Assembly (NCBI RefSeq): GCF_026965535.1
Contig: NZ_CP114039.1
Coordinates: forward strand, 7,564,001-7,628,000
Reading direction: 5' to 3'
DNA length: 64,000 bases
DNA from: Corallococcus sp. NCRR
Lineage (GTDB): Bacteria > Myxococcota > Myxococcia > Myxococcales > Myxococcaceae
Below the pieces are notes generated by a model, which saw only the letters and a program-made list of their open reading frames with translations, did no database searches and had not been told where the DNA came from. Positions within the stretch are counted from its first letter, which is position 1, and every line of letters starts with the position of its first letter. Below are positions 9,017-17,555 of this stretch, in pieces. A program made the position numbers and the translations under genes.

Positions 9017-9727
9017 TCAGTCGAGCCCCGTCTTGCCCACGGCCCAGTAGGCCTTCACCTTCGGCGTGGCGCGATCACCGTCGCCGCGCAGCCGCGAGCG
9101 CAGGGCCTGGATGGACTGCGCCCGGCCTGTCATCACCAGCGTCGCGCCGGGCTTCTCACGCAGCGCTTCGCGCAGCCGTTCGTAGACCTGCGCCAGGTGC
9201 GCGTCGCCTGCCGTGCGCTCCACGTCGTGGCCCTCGAAGCCCAGCTCGCGCAGCGCGGGCGCGCAGTCCTCGCGGTGTGTCACCTCGAAGATGGGGGTGA
9301 CATTGCGCTTCGCTCCGGTGCGGAACGCGTGCGCGACCGCGAAGGACGTTTCGTCACCGAAGAGCACCACCGGCGCGTCGCCGGACTCCAGCGTCACCGA
9401 GCGCCGGGGGCCGAAGAGCTGAACCGTGTCTCCGGTGCGCACGTCGCGGCCCCACTTCGCTCCGGGGCTGTCGCCGTGCAGGTACACCAGGAAGGCCGTG
9501 GCGCCGCGCGCCTCGTCCCACGACAGCGGCGTGTACGTGCGCATGCCCAGCCCGGGCAGGAACACCTGCACCTTGTCGCCGGGAGCCCATCCCTGCCCCC
9601 GCAGCGCGGGCCCTTCACAGTCAATCTGTCGAAAGGCGCGTGACAGTTCGCGCACCTGGGTCACCTTCGCTTCGGTGAAGAGAAAACGGCCCAGCATGCT
9701 TCCGAGCATGGCCTTGGCGTTTGCCAT
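9017..9727 (-). CDS. Siderophore-interacting-type FAD oxidoreductase
   Basis: The 236-residue product has the layout of siderophore-interacting proteins: an FAD-binding beta-barrel with the RTYTPLS motif near residue 63, an acidic/aromatic linker, and a C-terminal NAD(P)H domain (VVLFGDETSFAVAHAF, then LVMTGRAQSIQALR). Such proteins reduce ferric siderophores in the cytoplasm to release iron. Family length is usually 230-290 residues, so this is full-length. I see no Fur box directly upstream; instead there is a short palindrome at 9742-9757. A second, different family member is at 52572-53387. Confidence 0.8.
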   Translation of the reverse strand: MANAKAMLGSMLGRFLFTEAKVTQVRELSRAFRQIDCEGPALRGQGWAPGDKVQVFLPGLGMRTYTPLSWDEARGATAFLVYLHGDSPGAKWGRDVRTGDTVQLFGPRRSVTLESGDAPVVLFGDETSFAVAHAFRTGAKRNVTPIFEVTHREDCAPALRELGFEGHDVERTAGDAHLAQVYERLREALREKPGATLVMTGRAQSIQALRSRLRGDGDRATPKVKAYWAVGKTGLD

Positions 9728-9741
9728 TGGAGCCTCCGTTC

Positions 9742-9757
9742 AGGCGTCCATACGCCT
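9742..9757. repeat. Short inverted repeat upstream of the siderophore-interacting gene
   Basis: AGGCGT-CCAT-ACGCCT lies 14 bp upstream of the ATG at 9727, in the gap between divergent genes. Its half-site AGGCGT also occurs in the MarR operators near 8.45 kb but in the opposite arrangement, so I do not equate them. It may be an operator or a small hairpin in the leader. Confidence 0.3.
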
Positions 9758-9837
9758 CCTGCACGCGCACGGCTCGTGAAGTTGTGTGAAGGCGTCCTCA
9801 CCTTGCAGGGCAGAGACCCCCACGAAAGGAACCGGAC

Positions 9838-10641
9838 ATGGCCCCCTGGCATCCCCGGGTGCGCTGGCTTCGGACCGGCACCGCTGTCCTTGCCATCCTG
9901 GCCGCCAGCGGCTGCGCGATGGGCCCGGAGGAATTCGGGCCACAGGTGACCTCCAGCTCGACGCCCCTGGACAACCCCATGTCCCAGTTCCGGGAGGTGC
10001 TGGCGCCCTACGGCACGTGGATGAACCTGCCGGACGTCGGCTGGGTGTGGCGGCCGGACCCAGCCGAGGTGGGCGCGGATTTCACCCCGTATTCCACCGA
10101 CGGCCGGTGGGCTTCCAGCGATTGGGGATGGACCTTCGAGAGCGACTCGGAGTGGGGCTGGGCGCCCTTCCACTACGGCCGGTGGTTCACCACGCCAACG
10201 GAAGGTTGGGTGTGGTGGCCAGACAATGAGTGGGCTCCTGCCTGGGTGGACTGGCGTTGGGGAAATGGCTTCGTTGGCTGGCAGCCCCTCGCGCCGCCGG
10301 GCATCAGCACCGGACTGAGCTGGACGTTCGTGAGCGCGAACAACTTCGTGCAGCCCGACGTGGGGTCACATCTCCTCCCGGAGGCACAGGTCCAGGAGCT
10401 GATGCGACAGACGCAGCCCGTGGGCGAGCACGTGGTGGCTCGCGAGGGGTACTGGAACCGGGGGCCGGAGCCGGAGGAGGTCGCTCGGGCCACCGGCCAG
10501 GAGGTGCCGCGCGCAAAGCCGATGACGCCCCCCACGGGGCAGCCGCCTCGCGCGTCCGCCGCGAGCGCGGAGCCCAAGGCGCATGAAGCCTCCGCGTCTA
10601 CGCCGGCTGGAGGAAGCGCCCATCGACCAGATGGTCGATGA
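9838..10641 (+). CDS. DUF6600-type lipoprotein (Trp-rich repeats)
   Basis: The 267-residue product is a predicted lipoprotein with lipobox AASGC (Cys26). The body is rich in repeated Trp/Gly/Tyr blocks (YGTWMN, VGWVWRPD, WGWTFES, YGRWFTT, EGWVWWPD), the pattern of DUF6600 / YXWGXW proteins found in the cell envelope of many Proteobacteria and myxobacteria; function unknown. The C-terminal 60 residues are Pro/Ala-rich and probably disordered. Its last 44 bp overlap the 3' end of the convergent radical SAM gene. The Shine-Dalgarno is AAAGGA about 7 bases before the ATG. Confidence 0.85.
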   Translation: MAPWHPRVRWLRTGTAVLAILAASGCAMGPEEFGPQVTSSSTPLDNPMSQFREVLAPYGTWMNLPDVGWVWRPDPAEVGADFTPYSTDGRWASSDWGWTFESDSEWGWAPFHYGRWFTTPTEGWVWWPDNEWAPAWVDWRWGNGFVGWQPLAPPGISTGLSWTFVSANNFVQPDVGSHLLPEAQVQELMRQTQPVGEHVVAREGYWNRGPEPEEVARATGQEVPRAKPMTPPTGQPPRASAASAEPKAHEASASTPAGGSAHRPDGR

Positions 10642-12316
10642 CCTCGCGAGCGGAGTGCGGATCCAGCCGCTCCTTCGTGCCCAGGTGTGACACCGCGCTG
10701 GAGACGGTGGTGGGCTTGTCGAAGGCGGCCAGGGCGGCGAGGAGGATGGCGCCGTCCTCGCCTTGGGTCAACGTGGGGTCGGTGAACTTGCGTGGGCTGA
10801 CGGACGGCGCGCAGCTCAGGGTGATGCCGTCCACCGAGCGCAGGACCGTCACCGGTTCCTTCGCCAGCTTCGCGGGCGCGCGGTGGCTGCCCAGCCAGTC
10901 TCCCAGCGTGAAGCGCTTCGTCGAGGGCGCGGTGTTCTTGAGCCGCGTGCGGCCGTGGAGGTCCACGCGCTTCCTCGTGTCCCGGTGCTTCCAGGCCAGT
11001 TCGTCCACCCGGTCGGAGTTGCGCTGCACCGCGGCCTCCAGCTCCTGGTCCTTGAAGCGGATCATCGGCACGGACACGTCACCGGGTTCGCGGCGCTCGA
11101 AGTAGTCGAGGAACTCCGCGAACGTCTTCGCCTCCGTCACCATGTCGAAGCGCGCGGGATGCTCCGTGACGAGCGCCCCGGGCTGCGCCTCCAGCCGCTG
11201 GTAGCCCACCACGCAGTCCAGGCCGATGATGCGCTCCACCAACCGCAGCTCCTCCGCGAGCCGCTCCCGGTTCATGAACGGGAGTCCTCCGATGCCGGAG
11301 ATTTCAACCTCCACGTTCGGATGGCGGCGGACGGACTCGATGACATCCAGCAGCTCGCGGTCCTTCGCGCAGGGCTTGAGCAGGCCCTTGGACATCTGCT
11401 CCAGGCGCTGCTGTTCGGAGAAGCAGCCGATGTCGATGACCATGTAGATGCGCTGGAAGGTCTCCGCCAGCGCCGCGACCAGTTCCACGCGCGGCACGCC
11501 CCAGAGGAAGTACGTGCAGCAGTGGCGCGACAGGTCCACGCCCGCCCAGGTGCTCCCCAAGAACTCCGCCGTGCTGCCCGCGAAGTCGTAGCGCATCTGC
11601 CAGGTCCGGCTGGCGATCTCTTGGTGATCCCGGCGCACGTTCTCCTCGGCGCGCAGGAACGGCTTCGCGCGGCCGAAGTCCGCCTTCTGATTGCCTCGCG
11701 CGCCGCCGCAATAGAGGCAGTTCTCGCCGCAGCCCTTGCCGGGCGCGACCCAGCCGGAGAAGGAGTGCGCGTCCATCTGGCTGAGGAAGATCTCGTTGAA
11801 GTGCGAGTAGTAGAGGTCCTGGGTGTTGGTGGAGCGCTGCACGTACGCCAGCGGAAGCCTGCGGGGACGGCCGTCCGGATGCCGCGTCACGACGTTGGGC
11901 GGGGCTTCCTCTCCATTGCAGAGCGCCAGGAGGGGGGCTTCTCCATCGCCCAGGATGACGTGGTCGATGCAGTCATAGCCGCTCAACTCCTTCCACCAGT
12001 ACGACGCGGAGTTGCCACCCACGACGATGCGGATGGACGGATCGATCTTCCGGATGGTCCGCGCGATGAGCAGCGCGCGGTCCACGTGGTGGAACCACTT
12101 CAGGCTGATGCCGATGAGCTTCGGGCGAACGCGGGCGATGAGGCGCTCGAAGGACTGGGTCACCTCGCCCGCGCTCTCGTCCCCGTCCCACAGCCGCACG
12201 AAGGCTTCAATCCCGCCGCGCCGCAGGTAGCTCGCCAGGTAGAGGATGCCGCACGTGGCTTCGCCCGTTCCGGCACCGACGAGGAGGACTGGCGAAAGGG
12301 CACGACCACTGCTCAT
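10598..12316 (-). CDS. B12-binding-type radical SAM protein with C-terminal winged-helix-like domain
   Basis: From the ATG at 12316 (a TTG at 12352 is an alternative) the product has 572 residues. Residues ~5-140 resemble a cobalamin-binding Rossmann domain (VLLVGAGTG, IGISLKWFHH, IVVGGNSASYWW, VILGDGE). The radical SAM cluster motif C-x3-C-x2-C (CGENCLYC) is at about residues 196-203. A C-terminal ~80-residue segment looks like a small winged helix (ILLAALAAFDKP ... EVIDHLVDGRFLQ), similar in outline to PqqD-like peptide-recognition modules; that is a shape-based guess. Chemistry is probably methylation or rearrangement of an unactivated carbon; the substrate is unknown. I found no clear precursor peptide. 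Confidence 0.8.
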   Translation of the reverse strand: MSSGRALSPVLLVGAGTGEATCGILYLASYLRRGGIEAFVRLWDGDESAGEVTQSFERLIARVRPKLIGISLKWFHHVDRALLIARTIRKIDPSIRIVVGGNSASYWWKELSGYDCIDHVILGDGEAPLLALCNGEEAPPNVVTRHPDGRPRRLPLAYVQRSTNTQDLYYSHFNEIFLSQMDAHSFSGWVAPGKGCGENCLYCGGARGNQKADFGRAKPFLRAEENVRRDHQEIASRTWQMRYDFAGSTAEFLGSTWAGVDLSRHCCTYFLWGVPRVELVAALAETFQRIYMVIDIGCFSEQQRLEQMSKGLLKPCAKDRELLDVIESVRRHPNVEVEISGIGGLPFMNRERLAEELRLVERIIGLDCVVGYQRLEAQPGALVTEHPARFDMVTEAKTFAEFLDYFERREPGDVSVPMIRFKDQELEAAVQRNSDRVDELAWKHRDTRKRVDLHGRTRLKNTAPSTKRFTLGDWLGSHRAPAKLAKEPVTVLRSVDGITLSCAPSVSPRKFTDPTLTQGEDGAILLAALAAFDKPTTVSSAVSHLGTKERLDPHSAREVIDHLVDGRFLQPA

Positions 12317-12380
12317 GGGACGACCACCGGCCTGAGAGGGAGACAGGGCCAAGGTATAGGCGAATCAGGGCAGGCCCCGC

Positions 12381-12851
12381 GTGGATTCGTCGCCTCCCCT
12401 CCTCCCAGGCTGCCGGCCCGCTCCCTGGACGGCCCCTCTCCACGGTAGTGTCCGCTCCTCATGCCCCCCCTGGAGAATCGCCCGCTGGTGGCGCGGCCCT
12501 GCCCCCATCCTCGCGGCTCTCAGCCTGGGATGTGCCAGCGTCGCGATGGACACGGAGACGAATTGCATTCAGCGACACCCAGGGTTCCCAGAGGCATGTG
12601 GACTCACCACCTCCGAAGCGGCGGTCATCATGGCAGCGGGTATCGGAGCCACCGGTACCCACGCCAGCTCCGAGGCGGACGATTACGTGGATGATCCACG
12701 CCTGCCCGCGTGGAAGAACAGGTGCTTGCGAAACTGGAACGCCTGCGTGGACGGTCGATTCGCGGGGCCCTGCACCGATTGTCTGCGCAGATGCGAAGGG
12801 CAACACGATTGGCCTCTTGATATGTGCCGCCCATCCAAACCGAAGCGGTGA
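12381..12851 (+). CDS. Cys-rich putative lipoprotein, unknown function
   Basis: The frame (156 codons from a GTG) has a lipoprotein-like hydrophobic stretch ending LSLGC at about residue 51, preceded by an unusually long N-terminal part, so the true start is unsure; I see no better start codon. The mature part has 8 Cys after the lipid Cys, six of them in the last 50 residues (NRCLRNWNAC, CTDCLRRC, DMC) with W and P nearby. Codon use is less GC-biased than in neighbours. It ends 7 bp before the DUSAM gene. Small Cys-rich C-terminal domains of this look occur at the ends of myxobacterial secreted proteins, as I recall; no activity is shown. Confidence 0.6.
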   Translation: MDSSPPLLPGCRPAPWTAPLHGSVRSSCPPWRIARWWRGPAPILAALSLGCASVAMDTETNCIQRHPGFPEACGLTTSEAAVIMAAGIGATGTHASSEADDYVDDPRLPAWKNRCLRNWNACVDGRFAGPCTDCLRRCEGQHDWPLDMCRPSKPKR

Positions 12852-12858
12852 GAACCGA

Positions 12859-13230
12859 ATGAGCACACCCGACTGGAGCCCGTTCCGCGCCCTTGCACGG
12901 CGCGTCCTTCGCGAGGGAGCGCCGCTGACAATGAGTGACGAGGTGCGCACCCTCATGCTGCGCACCGCGGAGGAAGTCTCAATCACGGATGCAGAGGCCA
13001 TCTTGCGCACCCGCGATGGAGCGCTGGCGCTGGTGCGCGAAGCCGAGCGGCGCATCGCCGAGGGCTCGAACCGCCTGACGGACGCGCTGCATCGGATGTG
13101 GAGTTTCCAGCGGCAAGGCGACTTCGACAGCGCGCGCCAGCAGATGCGTGACGTGCTCGCCGTCGAAGTCGTCCCCTACTACCGCGAGCTCGCCTTGGAA
13201 CAACTCTCCGGCATGTCTGACGAGCCGTGA
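12859..13230 (+). CDS. DUSAM domain-containing protein (DUF2379)
   Basis: The 123-residue product begins MSTPDWSPF and matches the myxobacterial DUSAM family from memory: a W near the N-terminus, RRVLREGAPLTMSDEVRTL, RTAEEVSITDAEA, RIAEGSNRL and a C-terminal block MRDVLAVEVVPYYRELA. The family is a large paralogous set in Myxococcus with no known biochemical role. I chose the ATG at 12859; a longer frame opening at 12448 overlaps the Cys-rich gene and its first ~137 codons do not look like protein. The 7-bp gap to the upstream gene points to a two-gene operon. Confidence 0.85.
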   Translation: MSTPDWSPFRALARRVLREGAPLTMSDEVRTLMLRTAEEVSITDAEAILRTRDGALALVREAERRIAEGSNRLTDALHRMWSFQRQGDFDSARQQMRDVLAVEVVPYYRELALEQLSGMSDEP

Positions 13231-13250
13231 CGGCCAGGGTGCGGCGCCTG

Positions 13251-13340
13251 TCACTCCAGAAGTTCGGACAGGTTCGCGGCGCGAAGCGAGGCCTGGATCT
13301 CCGCGTCCTGCTTCTCCTCGGTGGTGAGGAATCGTTTCAT
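13251..13340 (-). CDS. 29-residue ORF coupled to the helicase gene
   Basis: On the minus strand the ATG at 13338-13340 overlaps the helicase stop codon (ATGA), and the frame runs 29 codons to a TGA at 13251. It reads MKRFLTTEEKQDAEIQASLR then AANLSELLE. Codon choice is G/C-rich at third positions, in keeping with coding DNA, and the peptide would be an amphipathic acidic helix. The 4-bp overlap is typical of real translational coupling in this genome (compare the rimM-trmD and kinase-regulator junctions). No family is recognised. Confidence 0.45.
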   Translation of the reverse strand: MKRFLTTEEKQDAEIQASLRAANLSELLE

Positions 13341-15742
13341 GGGCGGTCGTTGAACCGGCTCGAGCCTGCCGGTTCACGACCGCGAACACCACCCGTCTCC
13401 GATGGCTTCCGCCCCCGCCTGCGGCGACGCCGCTTCTGTGCGGTGCCTCCGGGCTGTCCACCCAACGTCCGCAGCACCTGCGCGCGGACGCCTCCGTCCA
13501 ATCGCAGCTGCTGCATGAGCGCCTGCACCTGCTTCGCCCCCTGCGGGCCGCGCAATCCCTCTCCCAGCCGTTCGACGATGTCGATGCGCAGCGCCACCGG
13601 CCCGATGATCTCGTAGCCGAAGGACCGCGCGCTCCGGCCGGCCAGCGCGGAGACGTTCAGCGCCGGCTCCTGGGGGATGCCCTGCGGACACGCCGCCTGC
13701 TGGAACAGCGCCGTCAACATGGCCCTCCGCTCCAGCGCCTGGGGCGACAGGGCCTGGGTGACGTAGAGGTACCGCTGGCCCTCGTGGACGCCCTGCGCCT
13801 TCAGCCGCTCCCGTGACTCCTCGTCCAGGAGCCGCCACTGCTCGCGCGCCTCCGCCTGGGAGATGACGCCCAGCCCTTCCGCCAACTGGTAGGCCACGGC
13901 GCGCGTCGCCGGTGAGCGGCTCGCGCTCGTGAAGGACTCCGCGGGAAAGCCTCCCATGGCCTCCGTGACCAGGTCCCTGGCCAGCGCCACCAACCGGCGC
14001 TCCAATCGCTGACGCGCGCCGCCCGTCCACACCTCCGGCTCCGCCAACGCCAACTGCGGCGAGCGCCGGTCGCGCCCCCGCACCAGCCGGGCCAGCGGCT
14101 GCGCCTCGAAGGAGATGCGCCCCGCCGCGTCCACTTCAAACGCGTCGTGCGTCGCGTCCACCACGCGCTGGACGAACTGCTCCTCCGTCATCACCACGCC
14201 TTCCGCGCCCGGCACCTCCGTCAGCAACTGCCCCAGCTTGGCGAACGGACTGTCGGAGGCACCGGACTGCGACTGCGTGCTGGCCCTCACGAAGCGGCGC
14301 GCGCTCCTCCTCGCCGCCCGCTGGACGAAGCGCTCCACCAGCCGCTCATGTAGCGCATCCCCCAGCGCGTCCTCGATGCGGCGCGTGCGCTCCTGCCAGT
14401 CCTCCGCGTCGTTCAGCCAGCCCGGACGATGGCTGATGTACGTCCAGATGCGGATGGCCGCGAGCCGGTCCATCAGCGTGTGGATGTCTCCCGACGCATC
14501 ATCCAGCGGCGACACCTGCCGGCCCAACCAGGTGGGGTCCAGCTTCCCGTCCCCAGCCGTCAGCTGGAGGAACGTCTCACGCAGCAACGCGACGTGCTGT
14601 CCAAAGAGCCCCTTGCGGAAGTCCGGCACCTGGCAGACCTGCCACAACAGCTCCACGGAGGCCTTGTCGGAGGTGAGCTCGCGGATGGCGGGCACCGCGG
14701 ACAGCCCCTTGAGCGCGTCGAAGTCGTCCGCGCGCTCCACCCGGACGAAGGCGCTGTCACGCGGCGCCCGCGACAATGAATCCAGCAGCGCCTCCGGACT
14801 GGAGAAGTCTAGCGAGGAGTTGCGCCAGACGAGGCTGCGCACCGCCGGGAAGCGGTGGGATTCGATGGCGGAGACGATGCGCGGCGGCAGCTCCGGCAGC
14901 GTGTTCAGCGCGCCGAAGCTCCCGTCGTTGAGGTGACGCCCCGCGCGGCCGGCGATCTGCGCCAGCTCGTCCGGATACAGGTCGCGCTGTTCCGCGCCGT
15001 CGTACTTGGAGAGCGTCGCGAAGGCCACGTGGTTGAGGTCCAGGTTCAACCCCATGCCAATGGCATCCGTGGCCACGAGGTACTGGACCTCGCCGGACTG
15101 ATACATGGCCACCTGCGCGTTGCGCGTCCGGGGCGACAGCGCGCCCAGCACCACCGCCACCCCGCCCCGGAGGCGGCGCAGCGATTCGGCCAGCTCGTAG
15201 ACGCGGTCCGCGGAGAACGCGACCACCGCGGAGCGCGGCGGCAGGCTCTTCAGCGAGCGGCGCCCGGCGTAGCGCAGCTGCGACAGGCGCGTGGCGCGCT
15301 TCAAGGACACGTGCGGAATCAGCGCGGACACCATGGGACGCATCGTGTCCGCGCCCAGGAACCAGGTCTCCTTGCGCCCGCGCGCGTGCAGCAGCCGGTC
15401 CGTGAAGACGTGCCCACGCTCCCGATGCGCGGCGAGCTGGATTTCATCCACCGCGAGGAAGTCCACCTCCCGGTCGGTTGGCATCGCCTCCACGGTGCAG
15501 ATCCAGTAGTCGGGCCGGGGCGGGACGCGCTTCTCCTCGCCCGTCATCAGCGCGACCCGGCCCTCGCCCACCTTCGCGGTCACCCGGTCGTAGACCTCAC
15601 GGGCGAGCAGGCGGAGCGGCAGTCCGATGATGCCGGAGTCGTGCTCGAGCATCCGTTCGATGGCGCGGTAGGTCTTCCCGGTGTTCGTGGGCCCCAGCTC
15701 CGCCACGACGACGGACGGCCGGCTGGATGGGCTCGAGCTCAT
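13337..15742 (-). CDS. SUV3-like ATP-dependent RNA helicase
   Basis: The 801-residue product carries helicase superfamily 2 motifs in order: Walker A GPTNTGKT (17-24), DEIQ in place of DEAD, and motif VI QIAGRAGR. The arrangement, with FLGADTMRP and ATDAIGMGLNLDL, matches SUV3/degradosome-type helicases, which unwind structured RNA with 3'-to-5' polarity in RNA turnover. The C-terminal ~60 residues are basic and low in complexity (KRRRRRRGRK), a likely RNA-binding tail. The start is the ATG at 15742; upstream is 210 bp without a gene. The stop overlaps a 29-codon ORF. Confidence 0.88.
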   Translation of the reverse strand: MSSSPSSRPSVVVAELGPTNTGKTYRAIERMLEHDSGIIGLPLRLLAREVYDRVTAKVGEGRVALMTGEEKRVPPRPDYWICTVEAMPTDREVDFLAVDEIQLAAHRERGHVFTDRLLHARGRKETWFLGADTMRPMVSALIPHVSLKRATRLSQLRYAGRRSLKSLPPRSAVVAFSADRVYELAESLRRLRGGVAVVLGALSPRTRNAQVAMYQSGEVQYLVATDAIGMGLNLDLNHVAFATLSKYDGAEQRDLYPDELAQIAGRAGRHLNDGSFGALNTLPELPPRIVSAIESHRFPAVRSLVWRNSSLDFSSPEALLDSLSRAPRDSAFVRVERADDFDALKGLSAVPAIRELTSDKASVELLWQVCQVPDFRKGLFGQHVALLRETFLQLTAGDGKLDPTWLGRQVSPLDDASGDIHTLMDRLAAIRIWTYISHRPGWLNDAEDWQERTRRIEDALGDALHERLVERFVQRAARRSARRFVRASTQSQSGASDSPFAKLGQLLTEVPGAEGVVMTEEQFVQRVVDATHDAFEVDAAGRISFEAQPLARLVRGRDRRSPQLALAEPEVWTGGARQRLERRLVALARDLVTEAMGGFPAESFTSASRSPATRAVAYQLAEGLGVISQAEAREQWRLLDEESRERLKAQGVHEGQRYLYVTQALSPQALERRAMLTALFQQAACPQGIPQEPALNVSALAGRSARSFGYEIIGPVALRIDIVERLGEGLRGPQGAKQVQALMQQLRLDGGVRAQVLRTLGGQPGGTAQKRRRRRRGRKPSETGGVRGREPAGSSRFNDRP

Positions 15743-15952
15743 TGGCGAAGACTAACCCCGAACCCCCTCCTCCGCCCTGGAGGCCGCGGGGGGTGTTCGC
15801 GACCAACGTCCCTGCCCGCGCCCGGCGTGGAGGCAGGCGTCGCAGGGCGGGACGGACAGGCGCGGCGCCCCTGGCACGCGGGGGCAGGTGGGATGGACGG
15901 CGCTGCCCGGGCCCCCCAGCTTCCGGACACGCAGCCGCCCGAGGGCAATTCC

Positions 15953-16438
15953 ATGGCCGACATGCATTCGCAGCCATCCACCACCGAGCCGGGCGACCCG
16001 GGAGAGCTGGGGGTCCGCCTCACGCTGCTCAACGCCGCGCTGGCGACCAAGGTCGTCAGCGTGCGCCGCTACACGCGCCATGCCCTGCTGGCCGCGGGCG
16101 CTTGCCACGACGCGATGAAGGCCGCGTTCGGCCTGCACGCCCGCGACGAGCAGGACCACGCGATCAGGCTCGCCGAGCGCATCCAGCAGCTGGGCGGCAG
16201 GCCGGACTTCAACCTTGGAGGGCTCATGTCCAGCGGTGACACCCAGGACGACGAGGGACGGACGCTGGTGGAGCTGCTGCGCGAGAACCTGGAGGCGGAG
16301 CGCGTCGCCATCGCGTCGTACCGCGACCTCATCCCCTACTTCGCGGTCCGCGATCCCATCACGCGGCGGCTGCTGGAGGAGCTCCTCGACGAGGAGGAGG
16401 CCCACGCCAACGCCCTGCACGCGCTCTTGAAGCCTTGA
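15953..16438 (+). CDS. Ferritin-like/bacterioferritin-like protein with an altered metal site
   Basis: The 161-residue product is a predicted four-helix bundle. Di-iron ligand motifs are visible in helix 2 (EQDH, 66-69), helix 3 (EAERVA, about 114-119) and helix 4 (EEEAH, 147-151). The first helix reads ALATKVVSVRRY, where bacterioferritin-like proteins usually carry Glu at the position of Lys33; the codon is AAG, one base from GAG. Iron oxidation could therefore be impaired or reshaped. GAGGG lies about 6 bases before the ATG. The 210 bp upstream hold no gene. Confidence 0.8.
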   Translation: MADMHSQPSTTEPGDPGELGVRLTLLNAALATKVVSVRRYTRHALLAAGACHDAMKAAFGLHARDEQDHAIRLAERIQQLGGRPDFNLGGLMSSGDTQDDEGRTLVELLRENLEAERVAIASYRDLIPYFAVRDPITRRLLEELLDEEEAHANALHALLKP

Positions 16439-16498
16439 GACCCCGGCCCGGTGGGTTCCTCGGGCGGGTCCCGAACGGACCCGCCGGGCCGAGGTTCC

Positions 16499-17530
16499 TC
16501 AGGTGCCCGGCGACATCCGCGCGTCGCGGTAGCGCACCATCCGCTTGAGCGATGGATCCCACAGGTTCAGCCGCAGGCACCCCACGATGTCCTTCAGCGT
16601 GAGCGTGGTGACGTGCGGGCCCTGGAGTTCCGGGATGGACGCCATCGCCTCCGGCAGCCGGTAGAACGGGATGCGCGGGTTGAGGTGGTGCACGTGGTGG
16701 TAGCCGATGTTGCCCGTGAACCACTCCATCACCGGCCCGAAGCGCATGTAGCTGCTCGCCTCCAGCGCCGCGTCCGCGTGGTTCCACGACGGCTCCGGCA
16801 GGATGGCCACGTCGTCGAAGTTGTGCTGCGCGTAGAACAGGTACGTGCCCAGCGCGTACGCGGCGATGAGCGGCCCCACGAAGGCGCTGAGATAGACGCC
16901 CAGGCCGAAGAAGTGCCAGACGGCCGCGGACAGGGCCACGTGCACGGCCAGCGCGAGCCCGGACGTCCAGTAGCGCTTCGGGTTCTTCACGAACGGCTGG
17001 AGGCACAGGCTGTAGAGGAACGCGGTGAAGTACCCGAGCATCAACGTCACCGGGTGGCGCTCCACCACGTAGCCCAGGCGCTGCGCCCCGGTGGCCTTGC
17101 GCCATTGGTCCGTGGTCCAGGTGACGAAGGTGCCCGCCGAGTCCGCCGCGATGCGCGCGGTGTTGGCGTGGTGATGGTTGTGCGTGTCATTCCAGATGCG
17201 CGCGGGCGTGAGCGTGAGCAGCCCCTGCACCTGGAAGAGCGCCTTGGCCCACCGGGACTTCGGCAGGAGCGCCCCGTGCATCGCGTCGTGGAAGAGGATG
17301 AAGCAGCGGATGAGCACCAGCGCTTCGATGAGGCCGCCCACGATGCGCAGGGGCCACCAGGGCGCGGCCGCCGCCAGCACCACCGCGCCCACGAGCGCGG
17401 CATAGGTGGAGCCGAGCGCCCAGAGGGAGCGCGCGGTGTCCTGGGCCGCGAAGGGACGCGTGCGGGCAATGAGGTCCTTGCTCGATGGCGGCGGGGTTCG
17501 TTCCATGGGGATGCGTTGTCCCATCCCCAT
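16499..17530 (-). CDS. Membrane fatty acid desaturase
   Basis: The 343-residue product has the three His boxes of the membrane di-iron desaturase family: HDAMH, HNHHH and HHVHH, set between four to six hydrophobic helices. It should introduce a double bond into an acyl chain at the inner membrane, adjusting fluidity. Two Met codons (17530 and 17506) are possible starts; neither has a clear Shine-Dalgarno. It lies downstream of ppk2 on the same strand, separated by a strong hairpin, so separate transcripts are likely. Confidence 0.88.
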   Translation of the reverse strand: MGMGQRIPMERTPPPSSKDLIARTRPFAAQDTARSLWALGSTYAALVGAVVLAAAAPWWPLRIVGGLIEALVLIRCFILFHDAMHGALLPKSRWAKALFQVQGLLTLTPARIWNDTHNHHHANTARIAADSAGTFVTWTTDQWRKATGAQRLGYVVERHPVTLMLGYFTAFLYSLCLQPFVKNPKRYWTSGLALAVHVALSAAVWHFFGLGVYLSAFVGPLIAAYALGTYLFYAQHNFDDVAILPEPSWNHADAALEASSYMRFGPVMEWFTGNIGYHHVHHLNPRIPFYRLPEAMASIPELQGPHVTTLTLKDIVGCLRLNLWDPSLKRMVRYRDARMSPGT

Positions 17531-17555
17531 GTCATGGCCGGGTCAGCGCTTCACA

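Noticed and set aside
12448-12858. 5' extension of the DUSAM frame back to a GTG at 12448
   Set aside because: The extra residues are Arg/Pro/Ser-rich without pattern and overlap the Cys-rich gene; the family begins near the ATG at 12859.
13351-13374. Inverted repeat GAACCGG/CCGGTTC near the helicase 3' end
   Set aside because: It lies inside the coding sequence before the stop and has no T-run, so it is not a credible terminator.
15872-15886. TGGCACG followed by GGGGCA, resembling a sigma-54 promoter before the ferritin-like gene
   Set aside because: The spacing between the GG and GC elements is 9 instead of the required 10 bases, and the TT before GC is missing.
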